Part shown: positions 24,969 through 37,786 of the stretch, in pieces | How the letters are laid out: each line of letters opens with the position of its first letter | Position numbering within the stretch: position 1 is the stretch's first letter | NCBI GenBank assembly: GCA_024336345.1 | Contig: JANFOG010000002.1 | Location: 2,046,001 to 2,110,000 of the forward strand | Reading direction: 5' to 3' | Source: Mariannaea sp. PMI_226 | Taxonomy: Eukaryota; Ascomycota; Sordariomycetes; Hypocreales; Nectriaceae | DNA length: 64,000 nucleotides | Position numbers and translations under genes: made by a program | The notes under the pieces: model-generated | Databases searched by the model: none | Told to the model about the DNA's origin: nothing | What the model saw: only the letters and a program-made list of their open reading frames with translations

Positions 24969-27794
24969 GCCGATGACGCAGGCGAGGGGAGAGAGAAGTA
25001 GAGGGAGAGGGAGAGGGAGGATTGGAATTGGCTAGAGAGAGCAAGAAGGCGAAGGAAGAAGAAGTAGAAGAAGAGGAAGAAGAGAAGAGGCGAGGGGGGG
25101 GTGCGATGGCAACGGTGATGCCCAGAAGGATAGAGCCAGAATAGTGTCTTATTAGCATTAAGACCAAGACCCTTTCTCATCATGAGGAAGAGGAGGAGGA
25201 GGGGGGGGGTCTAGGTCAGGTAGGCACTGTAGGTGGGCGGCCGGATTCGCTGCGAGGTCAAAAAAAAAAATCACAACGGGTACTTGGGGCTGTGGATGAG
25301 CCCTGGCGGTGACGCTCATTCACTGGCTATCTTACCTAACGAGCCCCGCCACCGCCTGCATCAAGTGCATTAACGACCCTGAATTGAGAACCTCGAAAAC
25401 TTTGAGGGGATTGAAGGAGGCTTAACACTTGGCCAATCCGAGGTTTCCATTACAGCCTGAATATAAAAGAGCCATGGAGGCGTTTGTCAAATTTCTAGCA
25501 GGGAATCAAACAAACATCTCTCAGTGAGCGAGGTTTCTTCTCCTCCTTCAAACAGGTGGTGGAAGGGCAAGGATGATATTTGATGCGTTTGCCCCCCTCC
25601 TCCCATGGCTGTTGTTGGTGAATTTGCGATGTTGGTTCTAGTGATCGATGCCTGTTCTATTCTTGTAAGATGCAGCCTACCCAAGGCTGACAAGCCCTGA
25701 TCCTCTCCCGGGGCTTCCAACAGAAACTTTTTTTTTTTTTTGTTTTGCTGCAGGTCGCACGGTTACCAGATGCAATTGGCTGTAGTATTTAATTAATTCT
25801 TTATTTATTTATTCTGTAAATTTCTCACAAACTTAGGTACCTTGCACTTATAATTATAGTAATTCTGTGTACAGCCTACTAACCATTACTTACACGCAGT
25901 GAACTTACCACCAGACCTCCGAACCGCCCCTGGCGGCACTGACAACCCGCTGGCTGGATGAATCGTAGCCATGGTGATTTATGCAGAGGTTTTTTTTTTT
26001 GGCCCACCATTTCCCTGCTTCTTGCCTACCTTGTATTGTATTTTAGCTATCTTTCTGTAGGTGGCCTACCTTTTGCTTTTTGATTACTATGTATTACGTA
26101 TATAGCGTGCACAAGAGCGCAGCATTTCCTTTTTTTTTTTTTTTTTTCCTCTACCTCCAAATCCATCCTGGCCCCGTCCCAAAAGATGGACGCCCCACTA
26201 CCCGACAGCCCTGGAAACTGCCCGCCTAGTGCAGCTAGTAGGGCAAGGCACCTTGGCTACAAACAGACGGACAGACAGACAGGGCTTCATCCTGTACGTT
26301 GTTCACATATTGGTGGAAGGGGACTTTAGACATCAAACGAATCAAAACATTGGGCTACGCGTTCTCTTTGGTGGATAACTTGGAGAGGAAAAAAAAAGAA
26401 AAAGGAAAGGAAAGGAAAGATACTTCTAGCTATGGAGCTTTTAAAGTACCTTTAGCACCTAAGGTATTTGGCAGCGCAGTGTGTGTTTCCCTCGCCCCGC
26501 CCTAAACTCAGGCAATCTAACCGAAATCTTCCCCCCCGCTTCGATGGAATGGACCGCCCGGAAACCCTACAGGTCACTTCGAAAGCCTTCCATTCCTCAC
26601 ACTGTAAAACCCTTTCTAACCAGAGCATGACTGGTATGCAGCCAGACACAGTCGCTCTCTGGTTTTCTTCCTTCTTCTTCTTTTTTCCTAAAAAGGGAGA
26701 GGGGGATAAAGGTTTTGACTTACAAGTACCTAATGGGAAAAAGTAACGCTCAAACTAACTGAAGACAGTCTGCATTTATGGATTTCATATTGCAGCTGAA
26801 AACTGGAAACGCATTAGAATGCCATAAAAGAATAGACGGACCCTACATGGCTGAATAAATAAACGAGCCAAATAAGCTGCCACAACCAATAATCGTATTC
26901 CACCATCTAGTTTGGGTGTTTTTTTTTTGTTTTGTTTTCTTTTTTCCTTGGTAGTTTTCTACTTGTCTGTCACTATCCAAACGTAACGGCCGACAGTTTC
27001 TCGTCCGCTCTCCACTTAGGACAAAAGTAAGCCGCCATAACCGATATTTCAGCTTTTCCAGAATCGAAATAACCTGATCCAAAAGAAGAAGATTGAAAGC
27101 AAAAAAAGAGAAGGAAAAAATAAAGAAAAAAAAAAAGGAAACTTGTGGAGAAATTTAGATATTACTATTGAACGCATTATATATTCCGTACTTTACAGAC
27201 GCGAGTGGTAACTTATATGTATACCTAAGTACCACCCTTTCCCCTAGTATCATCAATTATAGGAATACATTTTCTTGCCCTACAAAGTAATATCATGATG
27301 AATCAATGCATTCAATTTCTAATTGAACAATGAAGCAAGTGTTTCTTGAAGCAAACACTCCCAAGCTTTCACACAAGCATTCGGTTCGGCCAGCTGTTTT
27401 TTTTCTTTTCAAATGCTCCTCTTACCGTCTAACAAGTAGTCCAGTCTATAGTTCTACCTGATTTCTACCCAACCTCTTCTTCCTCTTTCCCCTTCCCCTT
27501 CCCCGTTTCCTTCCCTCTCCCTCCTCTCTGTCTTGATCCCATCATCATCAAAACAAATCAAACGAAATCAAACCAAGCAAACATTCACACGTCACGTCGT
27601 ATGGGATCGCATCAACGAGCAACGCCCTCGTCTCTTCCAACAGAGCCAGGTGTCCCTTGCATTTCCAACCCCAAATCATGATGTCGTCCTTCTTCGTTCA
27701 TAATCCAAGTCAAACCGTATTGACCAAACCGTCACACTCAGGATTTTCTAACCAACAGAATCAAAATCCAATGCCGGCAATGCCAACGCCCCCT
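24969..27794. other. Intergenic region upstream of the deubiquitinase gene
   Basis: The first 250 bp are purine-rich on the + strand (CT-rich on the deubiquitinase sense strand) and probably hold its promoter and a missing first exon. The remainder shows T-runs near 25729, 25991 and 26131, an A/T-rich block at 27100-27180 and TAGGTACC-type motifs near 25835 and 26455. I see no gene. Confidence 0.5.
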
Positions 27795-30700
27795 TTAAAG
27801 CTTTGAATCCGTGTCCTCATACTCAATCAAGTCTTTGACTGGTCGGGCTCCCGTAGTCGCCTTCAGCCCTGCCTTGAATGCCCGCACATCTGTAATTTCC
27901 AGAGCCTGATCAAGCGCTGTTGTGCTACCGACAGTGAGCGGTCGACCTGATTGGAGTTGTGCAACCCCGAGCTTCTTCGCTTGCTCTAGTAGCACCGAAA
28001 CAGCCTTCTCAGATACGTTGAGGCCTTCCCGAAGATAGGATCCTAGTGACTCGATGGTCTCCCACATTGCTGGAACCGGGCTCTTCGATCCCAGCCCTTC
28101 TAGGAGGCCTTGCATCGTCACGTCCACATTCGAGTTCGCGCCAAAATACTTGGCGTACTCGTCTTGAACTTTCTGTGTCTCCTCTTCCGCGATTTCTTGT
28201 GCCTTCTTTTTGGCATCTTCCTGTCGCTTCTCAACTCCTTCGGCCTTGCCTTGCGCGTGAAGCCAGACCGACAGCCGGGATCGTTGGTTCGAGGAAGGGT
28301 GGAAGTACTTGTTGAAAAACGCCACCATATCCTTCTTCGTCAATTCCTTAATATTGGCTGCGTCATGCTGGGCTGAGATTTTATTAGCTTCATCGTTTCT
28401 TCCAAAAGCAAGGCCAACACATCAGTTATAACGTACCAATTTCGAAATCGTAGTACTCAGTGGCGATCTGACCCCAGTGCCGGGAAGATTCCTGGTCCAA
28501 GTTCCTCAACTTCTCGAGACGCCGAATGATCAGACTTCGTTTGTGACTTTCGAATTCTGTCTCGGACATCTTGTGTAGGGTCTCTCCGAATTTTTCAAGG
28601 AAAGCCTCGACTCGAGAATCTAGATAATCTGGCGTCATTTCACTTTGGAGCAAAAATCGGAGTCCATATGTGGTCCATAGATTCTTGTTACCACTGAAAA
28701 CGATATAGCCAAGCTGCTCCTTGGTTCTGAGTTGGTCAAAAGCTGGTTCGTGAATCATCTGGTCAATCAGGAGTGTTTTTGCACGAAGGACCAAGTCACC
28801 CCTGTCTCCAACTGTGAACAACGTCTCAATGCAGTGGTTGACATTAGCAGGATCCTTGAGATTTTTGTGGTAGACATGGTTCGATCCTGGAGGCAAGATG
28901 AGCGATCGGAGAATGGGCCATTGAGTTGGAGGCAGCACACGAGGCAGCAAGATAGACTCGACCATATCAGTCAACTTCAGAGCATCCTCCTTGTACATGT
29001 TGCCATGCACATACACCTCCAAGAATAATTGGGAAAGTAGCTGCTTCTGGAAGTGGCGAACTCCGTCAAGAGTTATATTAGGGAGCTCTTCCACAAGTTC
29101 CTCCACGACGAAATCCCAAGACTCAGCATTCAACCAGTTGGTGTAATCGCCAACTTGATGATATGATGACTGCAGCTGCCAGTTGCTATACCCGCGAATG
29201 AGTCGTTCCTTTACAATGTCAAAACGCTCCGCTTTGATATCGAGATCCCGCATAGTGGTCACTACCTGCTCTAGAAGGACAGGAAGTTTATCGTTGTATC
29301 CGCTGATGTCAAGGTAGAGACCACGCGTGTCCAAGCTCACATTATACTGTAATCCAGCCAGATCAGCATCATACGAATACTCTTCGAGCGCGTCGCGAAC
29401 CAAGTCCGAGTATAGGCGTGCCTTGACGTTGTTTTCAGCTGAAGCATAAGTGAGGGGCGACTTCAAGCTGACAATCACATTAGCCCGTGGTACCCAAAAG
29501 GTGTCGTCCTTCTTCCACCAAGTACGGGCGATTCGATCATTACGAAGAATACGAGGGGCCAAAGCCGGTTCAGCAACCTCTTTCTTTTCCACTTCAAGAT
29601 GACTCGGGATAAAGTTGTTCTTGTGTGGTAGATGAAGGGATTTGAGGCGCTTCTCAGGCGTGATCGAAGCAGCAGCCTTGAGTTCGGCCATCAAATCATC
29701 GGGAATCTTCTCGTATCGGTACTCTGTGCCGTACCACTTCTCCTTTTTATCCCAGTTACCTGGGTAATTGCGAGACACGATTGTCATTCGAAAGTTATCT
29801 GGGCGAAGAGTGTCCAAGGCTTGTTTGATTTGCTCAGGCTCATATGCCCGCAGGCGGCTGTGGCCACTGAGGAGCCACTCACGGGGCAAAGGCTTTTGCA
29901 TGACAGAGCTAATTCGGCTAGTAAAGCGACTGGCAGGCGTTTTCTGCTTGAATTTGAAGTCAACATCCGCCAACCCCTTTTGCTCTTCGAAAATCCATTC
30001 CTGTGGACCTGCCTCACGAAGAAGGCTGATGTATTGGAAAAGGATCTTGACAATTTCGGTATAGTTTTTCAAACCCTGTATTTCTGTATGAGCGGTTATA
30101 TCAGATCAAACTGGGGGAGTGAAGCCATGTTACCTCTTCTGTCAAGCGGACTTGCACTTCAAAGACACCAGGAGTACCGGGACAAACAGGATACGCCCCT
30201 GCACTTAGGCCATTAGCCCATCCCTTGGCTTTGATGTGGGACATGATACTGCCGGGGCCCTCATGTCCAATGAGATGGCTGATGTATCGGCTGGGTTGCG
30301 AGGCGTACATAAGCTCCTCATCGAGAAAAGGGAAGTAGAGGTTTAGTTCCCTGGAGTCCATGACAGGCTTTGCGAAGCACTGCATTCCCAATTCAGATTC
30401 TCGGAAAGGAAGCTCTTCGAGCCAGCGGTTAGGCTTCAAGTTCTTGTTCACAACGGGAGAGAATAGCTCCACAGCCCATTTCTCAAGAACATCAAGCGGC
30501 TCCCTACCAAGAACCACCAGCTTCATTCGGTTGGCGGAGTAATGCTTCCCATGAAAGTCGATAAACTTATCGCGAACGTTGATACCACGAGCTTCGGGTA
30601 GCGTTTTGAGGACCTCAAAATTTCCCGTAGAGAAATGGCAATACGGGTGGTTAGGGTTGGAGAGCGACTTGTCTAGCTGGTGAAGTCGCCAAGTATCATT

Positions 30701-31318
30701 TTGTAGGTTCTTCTTGTTTTCCGAATCAACCGCCTTTAGCTCTCTGTCCAGAGTGCTGGGTAGGAAGAGTGGCTCGATGAAGAATTGGGCAAAACGGTCG
30801 AGGGCCCCAAGCAATGGGGAAGGGTTACTGTCAGTAGGATCCTCGTCGTTGGCGGGTTTCGCAGCAACGTCAAAGTAGTAATTGGTTGAGGTGGGACCAG
30901 TATAGGCATTTGAGCTTCCCGAGTGAGCGGACAAATATTGACTATACTCGTTCTCAATCGGAAATTTCTTGGTACCCATAAAGAGAAGCTATCGCAGCGG
31001 GATGGGATTAGACAAGTCAACTAAAAAGGAAAACAGGAACAGAAAAAGAGCTTGATGTCGAGCGGAGGCATGGACGGAGCTTACATGTTCAACTGCGTGG
31101 GCCATGCCCGGAATATCGTCTTCATCACTGAAGTTTCCGACATTTACGTCAAGAGCGGCACTGGCCTTGTCTGTCTCTGGGTCGTGGACCAACAACGCCT
31201 CGATCCCATTGACCAAGAGGACAACTCGGTAATCACGATCATCGAGTAATGGCTTCTCTAGACGATCCGTGATAAGCGTCGCAGCCGGGGGCCTTCCGCC
31301 ATCTTGTGAGTGAGGCAT
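27795..31318 (-). CDS. Insulin-degrading enzyme-like M16 metallopeptidase (Ste23/IDE)
   Basis: This zinc endopeptidase degrades small peptides; the yeast homologue Ste23 trims a-factor precursor and the animal homologue degrades insulin and amyloid beta. Minus-strand exons are 31318-31085, 30988-30134, 30075-28437 and 28372-27795, giving 1101 residues. The inverted zinc motif HAVEH (74-78) sits exactly at the exon 1 end and continues as LLFMGTKKFP. The third zinc ligand region is AVDSENKKNLQND. The C-terminal half keeps the substrate-binding LRTKEQLGYIVFSG, as in human IDE. The family is usually about 1020 residues; the extra length is mainly a lysine/glutamate-rich helix region and tail in the last exon. 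The ATG at 31318 gives the conserved N-terminus. It is usually cytosolic or peroxisomal; no clear sorting signal is seen. Confidence 0.93.
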
Positions 31319-34300
31319 TGTGGGACAGATATTCAAACCCTGACACAGAGATGGTTGTAGAAGTTTGAATTTCCTCAAACAGATAGACGCCGTACCAGGC
31401 TGTGGTAAGTGTCGGGAAAGAGAATCCGGCTACCGAGTCGACGTTGCGAGGTGAGGAACCTTGGGAGGTTAGTCGCTATGTGTGGCGGGCGCAACTTCCT
31501 GTTCCGGGCCCGGCAAATGTACAAAAGGTACCTTGCTAAAAGGAAAGGTGCCCAAGGTAGGGACGGGGAACCACTTCACTGAAGATGGCTAGAAGGAGAC
31601 GAGGTTTCCCAAGAGTTCGATTGACAAAACCGATCTTGGCGAGGGTGAATTGGGCCGGGAGATACTTCGTAGGATAGGTAGATAGGCAGACAAGGTGGGT
31701 AGGCAAGAGGTACGCAATGTCAATATGTATGCCCTCTTGCGGCGCAGAGCTGGGGGCCGGGATTGAACCTGGCTCTGTGGTGGAGGCTGAAGCTGACTTA
31801 GAAGCTGAGAATGCTGTTGTATTGCTGCTAAATCGGTTGCGTTGAATGGAGATGTAGTAAGAAATTTACTCGATGTGCACCACAACTCAGAGCTGAAGAT
31901 GATTGCCACCTCTTTGAGCATTCACCCTTGTCAGATCCAGTTCTCCAACCAAGTAAGTCTGTGTTGTTGTTGTCAGCCAACGAGCCCTTGAGATCAGGGC
32001 AGCTGTGGGAGGGCGAAAAGAAACGACAGTGGACGGGGGGAGGGGGATGGTGGGGGAGCACCACCACTTAAGAGGCAATGTTGTCAATGCTGTCAATGCT
32101 AGTAAGCTGGCAAGCTCTCCTCGTCCTGGGCAAGCTGGTTTCTGGAAAGGCTTCCAGGGATGTGTGCGAGCTAGCGATCAACTCTTTGGGTGGAGCCGCT
32201 ATTGCAGCGTGTGGCCAGTACCGACTCCTTGGACGAGGTAGGTGAAAGTGCGTGTCTCCGTGTGTGTGGGTGGGTTGGGAGGACCGGCGAGAGGGAGGGG
32301 GAGGGGGATGATGAGAAGGGAGGGGCAAAGTTTTTGATGACTACTGCGCTTCCAGCTGGTTTACTGTCATGGGCTAGGAGTCAGTGGCGATTGAGAAGTG
32401 ACATCTAATTCGGATAGAAACGCAAGGGAGAGAGGAGAGAGGAGAGAGAGGGGAAAACAGCGACAGCCAATGAAGGAAAGGTGCGAAGAGAAGAGTCTCT
32501 CTCTGTCTCTTCTTTAGTACCCATGGGGGAGCTTGATGGGTTGTGGGCCTTTATACTGACTGATAGAGATACGTCGGGGGGCCAGGCATGAGGTTGGGGA
32601 ATGGGGAGGGGCTTTGAAGGGGGGGGGGGTCCTCATCGGGAGAGGACATGAATACTTTATGCTTGAATTGGGCTGAACAATACGCGAACGAAACAACTAC
32701 AAACAGACGCCCGACTTACTTTATTGCCAAATGGTTTGTTGCATACACAAGGAATCGGAATCGGGAGGAGAAGGAGAATAAGAAGAAGAACAAAGTATCT
32801 TTTGCTCACTCACAAGATGCACGATCTCGTCGTGGTCCCGTACGACCCGGAGGCTAAGGTAGTTAGTGGAGCAGTACCTTGTTGGAACGCAAGCTGTCCT
32901 CGATCGGATAGCTTCTGCTACCTTCTGTGGAAAGCCGTTGTCGTCGGCGCGCTGGTGCCTCCTCGGTAGCAGACTGAGAAACAGGCACGGCAGACAATGG
33001 ACGCGCGCAGTGGATCTGAAGTCCTACTGCACTGGACAAGACTGGGAGGCACGAGGTGCCGAATGTAGGTCTCAGGATTGCCTGGTACCGAGGCCGTGTC
33101 AGCGAATTTCTCTGCGCTGGGTAGGACAATCGGCAGGGACGTGAAAGCCGTGATACGGCTTCAGGAACCCGTGTGTATTTTGGAGGTACAGATAGAGATC
33201 ATTTGGTCAGATGCCAGGGGCGCTGCACTTTTTTTTTTTCTTACCTCGGGTAGTTGTTGCGAGTTTCTACTGTATAGTGCCAGTGTCAGGAGGCCTACAG
33301 TACAGGTAAGCTATATGCCATCCTTCTCAGTTTTGCCTATGGGTTGGAATTACTCTTTTGACCTTTTTCCAAAAGGGAGGGTATAATATAGACTCGAAGG
33401 AGCGACAAGACCGGCCGGTATGCCGTAAATGTATAGTGGGTGTTTCAAGGGAGTGATTCCAGTTCAAGCTACCAGTGCACTATTAGTTTTACTTTTTTTC
33501 TTTTCTTTTCTTTTTCTTCTTCTTTTCTTTGCTTTTCTCGTAAGTACGCCTTTTATCGCCTTCCCTTCTCAGCACTTAAGAGAAAGGAGGTGGCGGTGAT
33601 GACGATGATGATGACAAGATAATTATACAGTGGTCGCTTTTGCTGACGTCGACTTGCTCTGGGGGCAGAACCTTACCTTGGGGCTTGCGTCAATGGGACA
33701 ATGTGAACTGATGAATGAGAGCATTACAGGAAAAGACGGGGCAATAGGCTGGACCCTCTACTATGTATCTATGGTCTTAAATTGCTGCGAGGAGTAGAGC
33801 GATTCTCGGATACTATCCATGTCGTCAGCCTGGACAGAGTCCCGAGAAGGACAAAAATAAACAAGGGTATTTCAAGAAAAGAGAGACAGAGAAAAAAAAA
33901 AAAAAAAGGAAGGAATCTAATTATGGGATTGGGAGTTGGTTCCATCTCTGACTGCATTGACTGGTACTCAGATTGCGCCATGTCGATGGTGACGAGGGGG
34001 AGAGTCGTTTCTTGGCCTTGTAGTCCACGCTCCCGGACGCACGAAGTGGTCACTAGAAGAGACGATCCCCCAGCCACAGCCACTAGGCTACCTTGGTAGG
34101 TAGGCAGGAAGGTACCGAGCGGGTAAAGATCCTACGGACCTGCAGCCGCAAGGACAACGGACAACGGCCAACGGATGTGCGTCCAGCTCCGCCCCGTACC
34201 AGGTAGAGGCCTAACTATTGGGAGGAGGAATAAGTGCTTCGTGGTTAGCCTTGGGTGGCCGCCTGACCATGGAGAAAGCTTTGAGGGACTGAAGCGAGCC

Positions 34301-36533
34301 TAAAGCCAGAGCTTTTGAACGGCCGCGGTCCGATCCCAACGCATTGATATATACAGGGAGCTAGGTCAGGTACTCTGATCCTAGGTCATAGCCCAAGACC
34401 CCAAGAAGGGAGAGGGAGGGAGAAGGATCAGACATGCAAACCGACAAATAGAGCGAGGCAAAGTCATGAGAAATGCAGTTCAAGTTAACTCACCGACAAA
34501 AAAAAAGGTCTTAGAGATCAGATAGCTGAAGAAAAGTCCCACGTTATCACCTGAGCAGCAGAATCAGGCTTGTCAATTGCCGGGTTTTATAAGCTGTGTG
34601 CTGCAACTTTGAGTGAGATCAGATGAGACAAAAGCACCTTGTCGGCTTGAAACAGGACCCAGAAAGAGAGACACTTCGTCGCAGCCGTGAGGTCGCCTTT
34701 TTGTCCCTGATGTATTGTGTTGGGTTTGTCGGTGACCTTGAAGTCGTGGCAGAACCAAGACTGGGGGGTCGGGTGGGCAAAGAAGGGCTCTCACAGTCAC
34801 GATGCTGAGGAGCAGATTTTCTTCAGACTAGAAATCGAAGTATCGAGCAGTGAGAGAACCTTACAAAACGAAGCGAGCTTAGTTGGTATGCAAGTGCGGC
34901 TTGAAATGGTATGCAGTTGAATCTCAGTGGGTGAAGATGGATGAGCTTGACTATTTTATAAGAACAACCGGAGATGTTTGGGATGGGGAGAAAACATCAA
35001 CCAAATCTGCCGTTTTATAGTCCAGTTCTGGACTCCGATTCACGAGCCAGTACTGTGATATGGGTTGAAATAGAAGGGCGATTAACTCACTTACATCAGT
35101 AATTCACCTTGAGAGATACCGCTCTTGTGCTCCAGCATTTAACTGCATGTGAATTTTCTCTCTCTGGTAGCTCGCTATCAGCGAATGTACAGTAATGAAG
35201 GGAAATCATGCCGCATTTCCTTCCTTCGTCAACTGTCAATGCTCCTAGGTTGTGTTGACCCCTGCATCCTGTGCCTAGGTAGGCAGTAGACGAGCAGACA
35301 AACTGCCCCTAGTCAAGGCTCACAAGGTCGTGCGACCACGGTGCTGATGGAGATCCCAACTGGGGATGGTTCTCTCCAACCGAGCAACTACGAAAACTGT
35401 CACCTGCCAGCCATCCAGTAGCTTCATCCATACGCCCGAGTTACCCCTAGTAATCTTTTTGCGGAGAATTGAAACTGATTGCTCCATACCAAGGCAGACA
35501 TTCTGCGTTAGTGCATGCTTGAGCATGCTTGAAGCCTGACCAACAAAGTGATGACTTGTGGTCGCGACCGCTGAGTCTGAGCGACACCAAACAGCCCGGG
35601 TTTGGACGCTAACTGTCTACCTCAGCCAGTTGTGATAATCCACAAATGACAGAGCAGCGACTATCCATGTAGGTGATTCCACCGATTGAGCGCTGGGGAG
35701 ATGACAAGAGAACTGTAATTAATTGTGCACTCCATCAGCCTCATTTGATTGATACCTCGTTACCCCCATCTCACGTACCCAATTTATGGTCATAGTACTC
35801 GTAGCAGCTGGTGGATCATCTCATATTGATTTGGCACTATGTAGTAGCTATAGTAGAACTGACTGTATAGACTTTCAAAATTTATCCCATATCGAGAGCT
35901 CGCGGTAATGAGCGTTTCACCGTAGAGCGTTTCATAACTATATGCCTGAAGGAGTTGAAACAAACTAGGTAAATCGCATCCTGTCTGTCTGTTACCTGGA
36001 CACAAGTCACGCACAAAGTCGGTATTCATTACAGCCCAGATTAAGGGCCTTCGTGTCGCCCCAAATACGTATAATTATATCTGCTCATAAAAAATGATTC
36101 AAAATTGTCCCGGCTGGTGAGCGTCCAAATCACCGAATCCAACTTAAGCACGTAGGTTAAGATGCAAGACCAATTGTAAAAGTAGTTAGATTGATGTGGC
36201 TATGGTGTGGAAAACTTCTTATGTCCGTGGTAAATGTGATCGATGACATAGGTGTGTGTGCAGGCTAGATGAGAAACTGCCTAAAGCTAGCTATCTGTTC
36301 ATTGCAGAGACATCACTCATTACGGCGCCGAGACAGACAACGTGCCCCGTCGTTGATTATTACAATCTAAGTGTTTTGTGATGAACCGGTCAGTCAATAA
36401 TGACCGTCATTATTCCATATTCGGAACAAGGGAGTAAAGCCTCAACCGTCCAAAAAGGGTTGATCACCTCTAGCATGGAAGGGGCAGTCGATATATATGA
36501 AGACCGTCGAGGAATATCTGTCCCACGGAAGCG
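31319..36533. other. 5.2 kb region without a supported gene
   Basis: No reading frame over about 110 codons shows family-like or fungal codon character. The part next to the peptidase gene (32.4-32.5 kb) is GA-rich on the + strand, so CT-rich on the sense strand of that gene. TAGGTA-type motifs occur near 31.68, 34.10 and 35.28 kb. It probably includes the peptidase promoter and the 3' region of the MPP6-like gene. Confidence 0.55.
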
Positions 36534-37408
36534 TTACCTCTTTTGTCGTCCACCAGACCTTGGGCAATCTACAGCTCTGTGGCCAACCTGTTGACACTTG
36601 AAGCATGTCATGGACTTGCCGCTCGTTGGTGATGAGAATTGACTACCGCCTCCGGCTGAGATCGAAGTCAGCTTGCTAAGCTTAACCTCTTTCTTCTTCC
36701 TCTTTTCACGAAACTCCTTTGCTTTAATATTCTCCTGGCTTGCTCGGTTTCGTAATCTAGATTGTGAACGACTTCGTGATGATTGGGAATGTGGACTATC
36801 GTTGGACGTAGCTCGTGGTCGTCTTGGAGTGGATTCGTCATCAGACACGTCTGAGTCCTCTTCATCGCTTGAGCGTTCTGAGCCGTCAGCTGATTTCTCA
36901 GACTTCGGATTCTAGTGAACAATCAGCATTTTATTCAACATTTTTGCTCAACATGTGTTATAAAACTTGCCTGTGATTTAGAGGTCTCCTTGGATTTGCG
37001 AGTTGATGTTCGTCCTTGCGCTGGTACATCTTCCTGGTCGCCTGATTCATCATCCGAATCAATATCACCATAGCCAACATAGACAATATTCAAAGGCGTC
37101 TTTGCAGTGCTTGAAGCCTCCAGACTGGTCAAGTCATTATTTAGAACCCAGTGTGTGTCAGCACCGATATGCTTCTCCAAAGCAGCCTGACGCTTGGACT
37201 CCTGGTCATTTATGGCTGCTTGAATCGCCGCCTGGTCAATGTTCAGCTTGACCCTGCCCTCTGAAGGAGAATGGCCAAGCTTTCGTTTTTTCGTAGAGTG
37301 CGCGTCCGAGTCTGATGATGCTGTCGATGATGCCGATGCTGCGGCCCTCTGCATGAATTTCATTGTGAGAAGTCTCGAAGAGACTCCTCTTGGGCTTTCG
37401 GTACTCAT
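36534..37408 (-). CDS. MPP6-like nuclear exosome cofactor with C-terminal zinc knuckle
   Basis: The 271-residue protein starts with GVSSRLLTMKFMQRAAA, which matches the N-terminal motif of the MPP6/MPHOSPH6 family, RNA-binding cofactors of the nuclear exosome and Mtr4 in rRNA 3' processing and RNA decay. Minus-strand exons are 37408-36971 and 36911-36534. The intron has a GC donor (CAG|GCAAGT) and an AG acceptor and keeps phase. The middle is Ser/Asp/Glu-rich and disordered with Arg-Ser stretches. Near the end a CCHC zinc knuckle is complete: C-X2-C-X4-H-X4-C in CFKCQQVGHRAVDC, a typical single-strand RNA binder. It shares a 378 bp promoter with the complex I gene. The exosome role is by similarity of the short N-terminal motif. 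Confidence 0.75.
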
Positions 37409-37786
37409 CGTCTCGGGCTTCTATGATCGGGGCCTGATAGAAATTTGTCGTTTGGTCAAAGGTAGGATTGCGCAATTGGCGTTGAGAGCCGAAACCCGAA
37501 TATTTCCTTTATAATACAGGTCGCGAGTCACCGGGAAACTGGATTAAATAAAAGGGAAGCCTGAAATCTAAGTTTTGAAAAAGTTGTGGCTACCTGCTGA
37601 AATTATTTTGCTGTAACTCGCTGATGGTCATAATGAGAGATTGAAATTATTCCGGGGTCGGATAAATACCCGACCCGGCGATAGGCATCTGCTGCAGCTT
37701 CAACTCCCTCAACGGCCCTCCAAACAGCCATCTCGAGCCGAGCACCGTCGAATCGATCCGCACACCCGGTTTCCGACCTATTTAAC
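37409..37786. promoter_or_regulatory. Bidirectional promoter between MPP6-like and NDUFS6 genes
   Basis: Only 378 bp separate the two divergent ATGs. A dyad, GGGTCGG (37655-37661), 8 nt spacer, CCGACCC (37670-37676), lies about 110 bp before the NDUFS6 start. The spacer is ATAAATAC, so the element could also act as a TATA-like site flanked by GC arms. Confidence 0.55.

Noticed and set aside
24497..25183. 228-codon minus-strand frame starting with ATG beside the deubiquitinase gene
   Set aside because: It overlaps the first supported exon of that gene in another frame and encodes Pro/Ser/Leu runs from the CT-rich tract. It may overlap the true first exon but is not a gene itself.
31755..31775. 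tRNA B-box-like GGTTCAATCCC on the minus strand
   Set aside because: The flanking bases do not form a T-arm stem, and no A-box or acceptor stem is found nearby.
35790..36029. 79-codon minus-strand frame rich in Tyr and Leu
   Set aside because: It has an ATG, but codons are A/T-ending and the product matches no family I know. Probably chance in an A/T-rich spacer.
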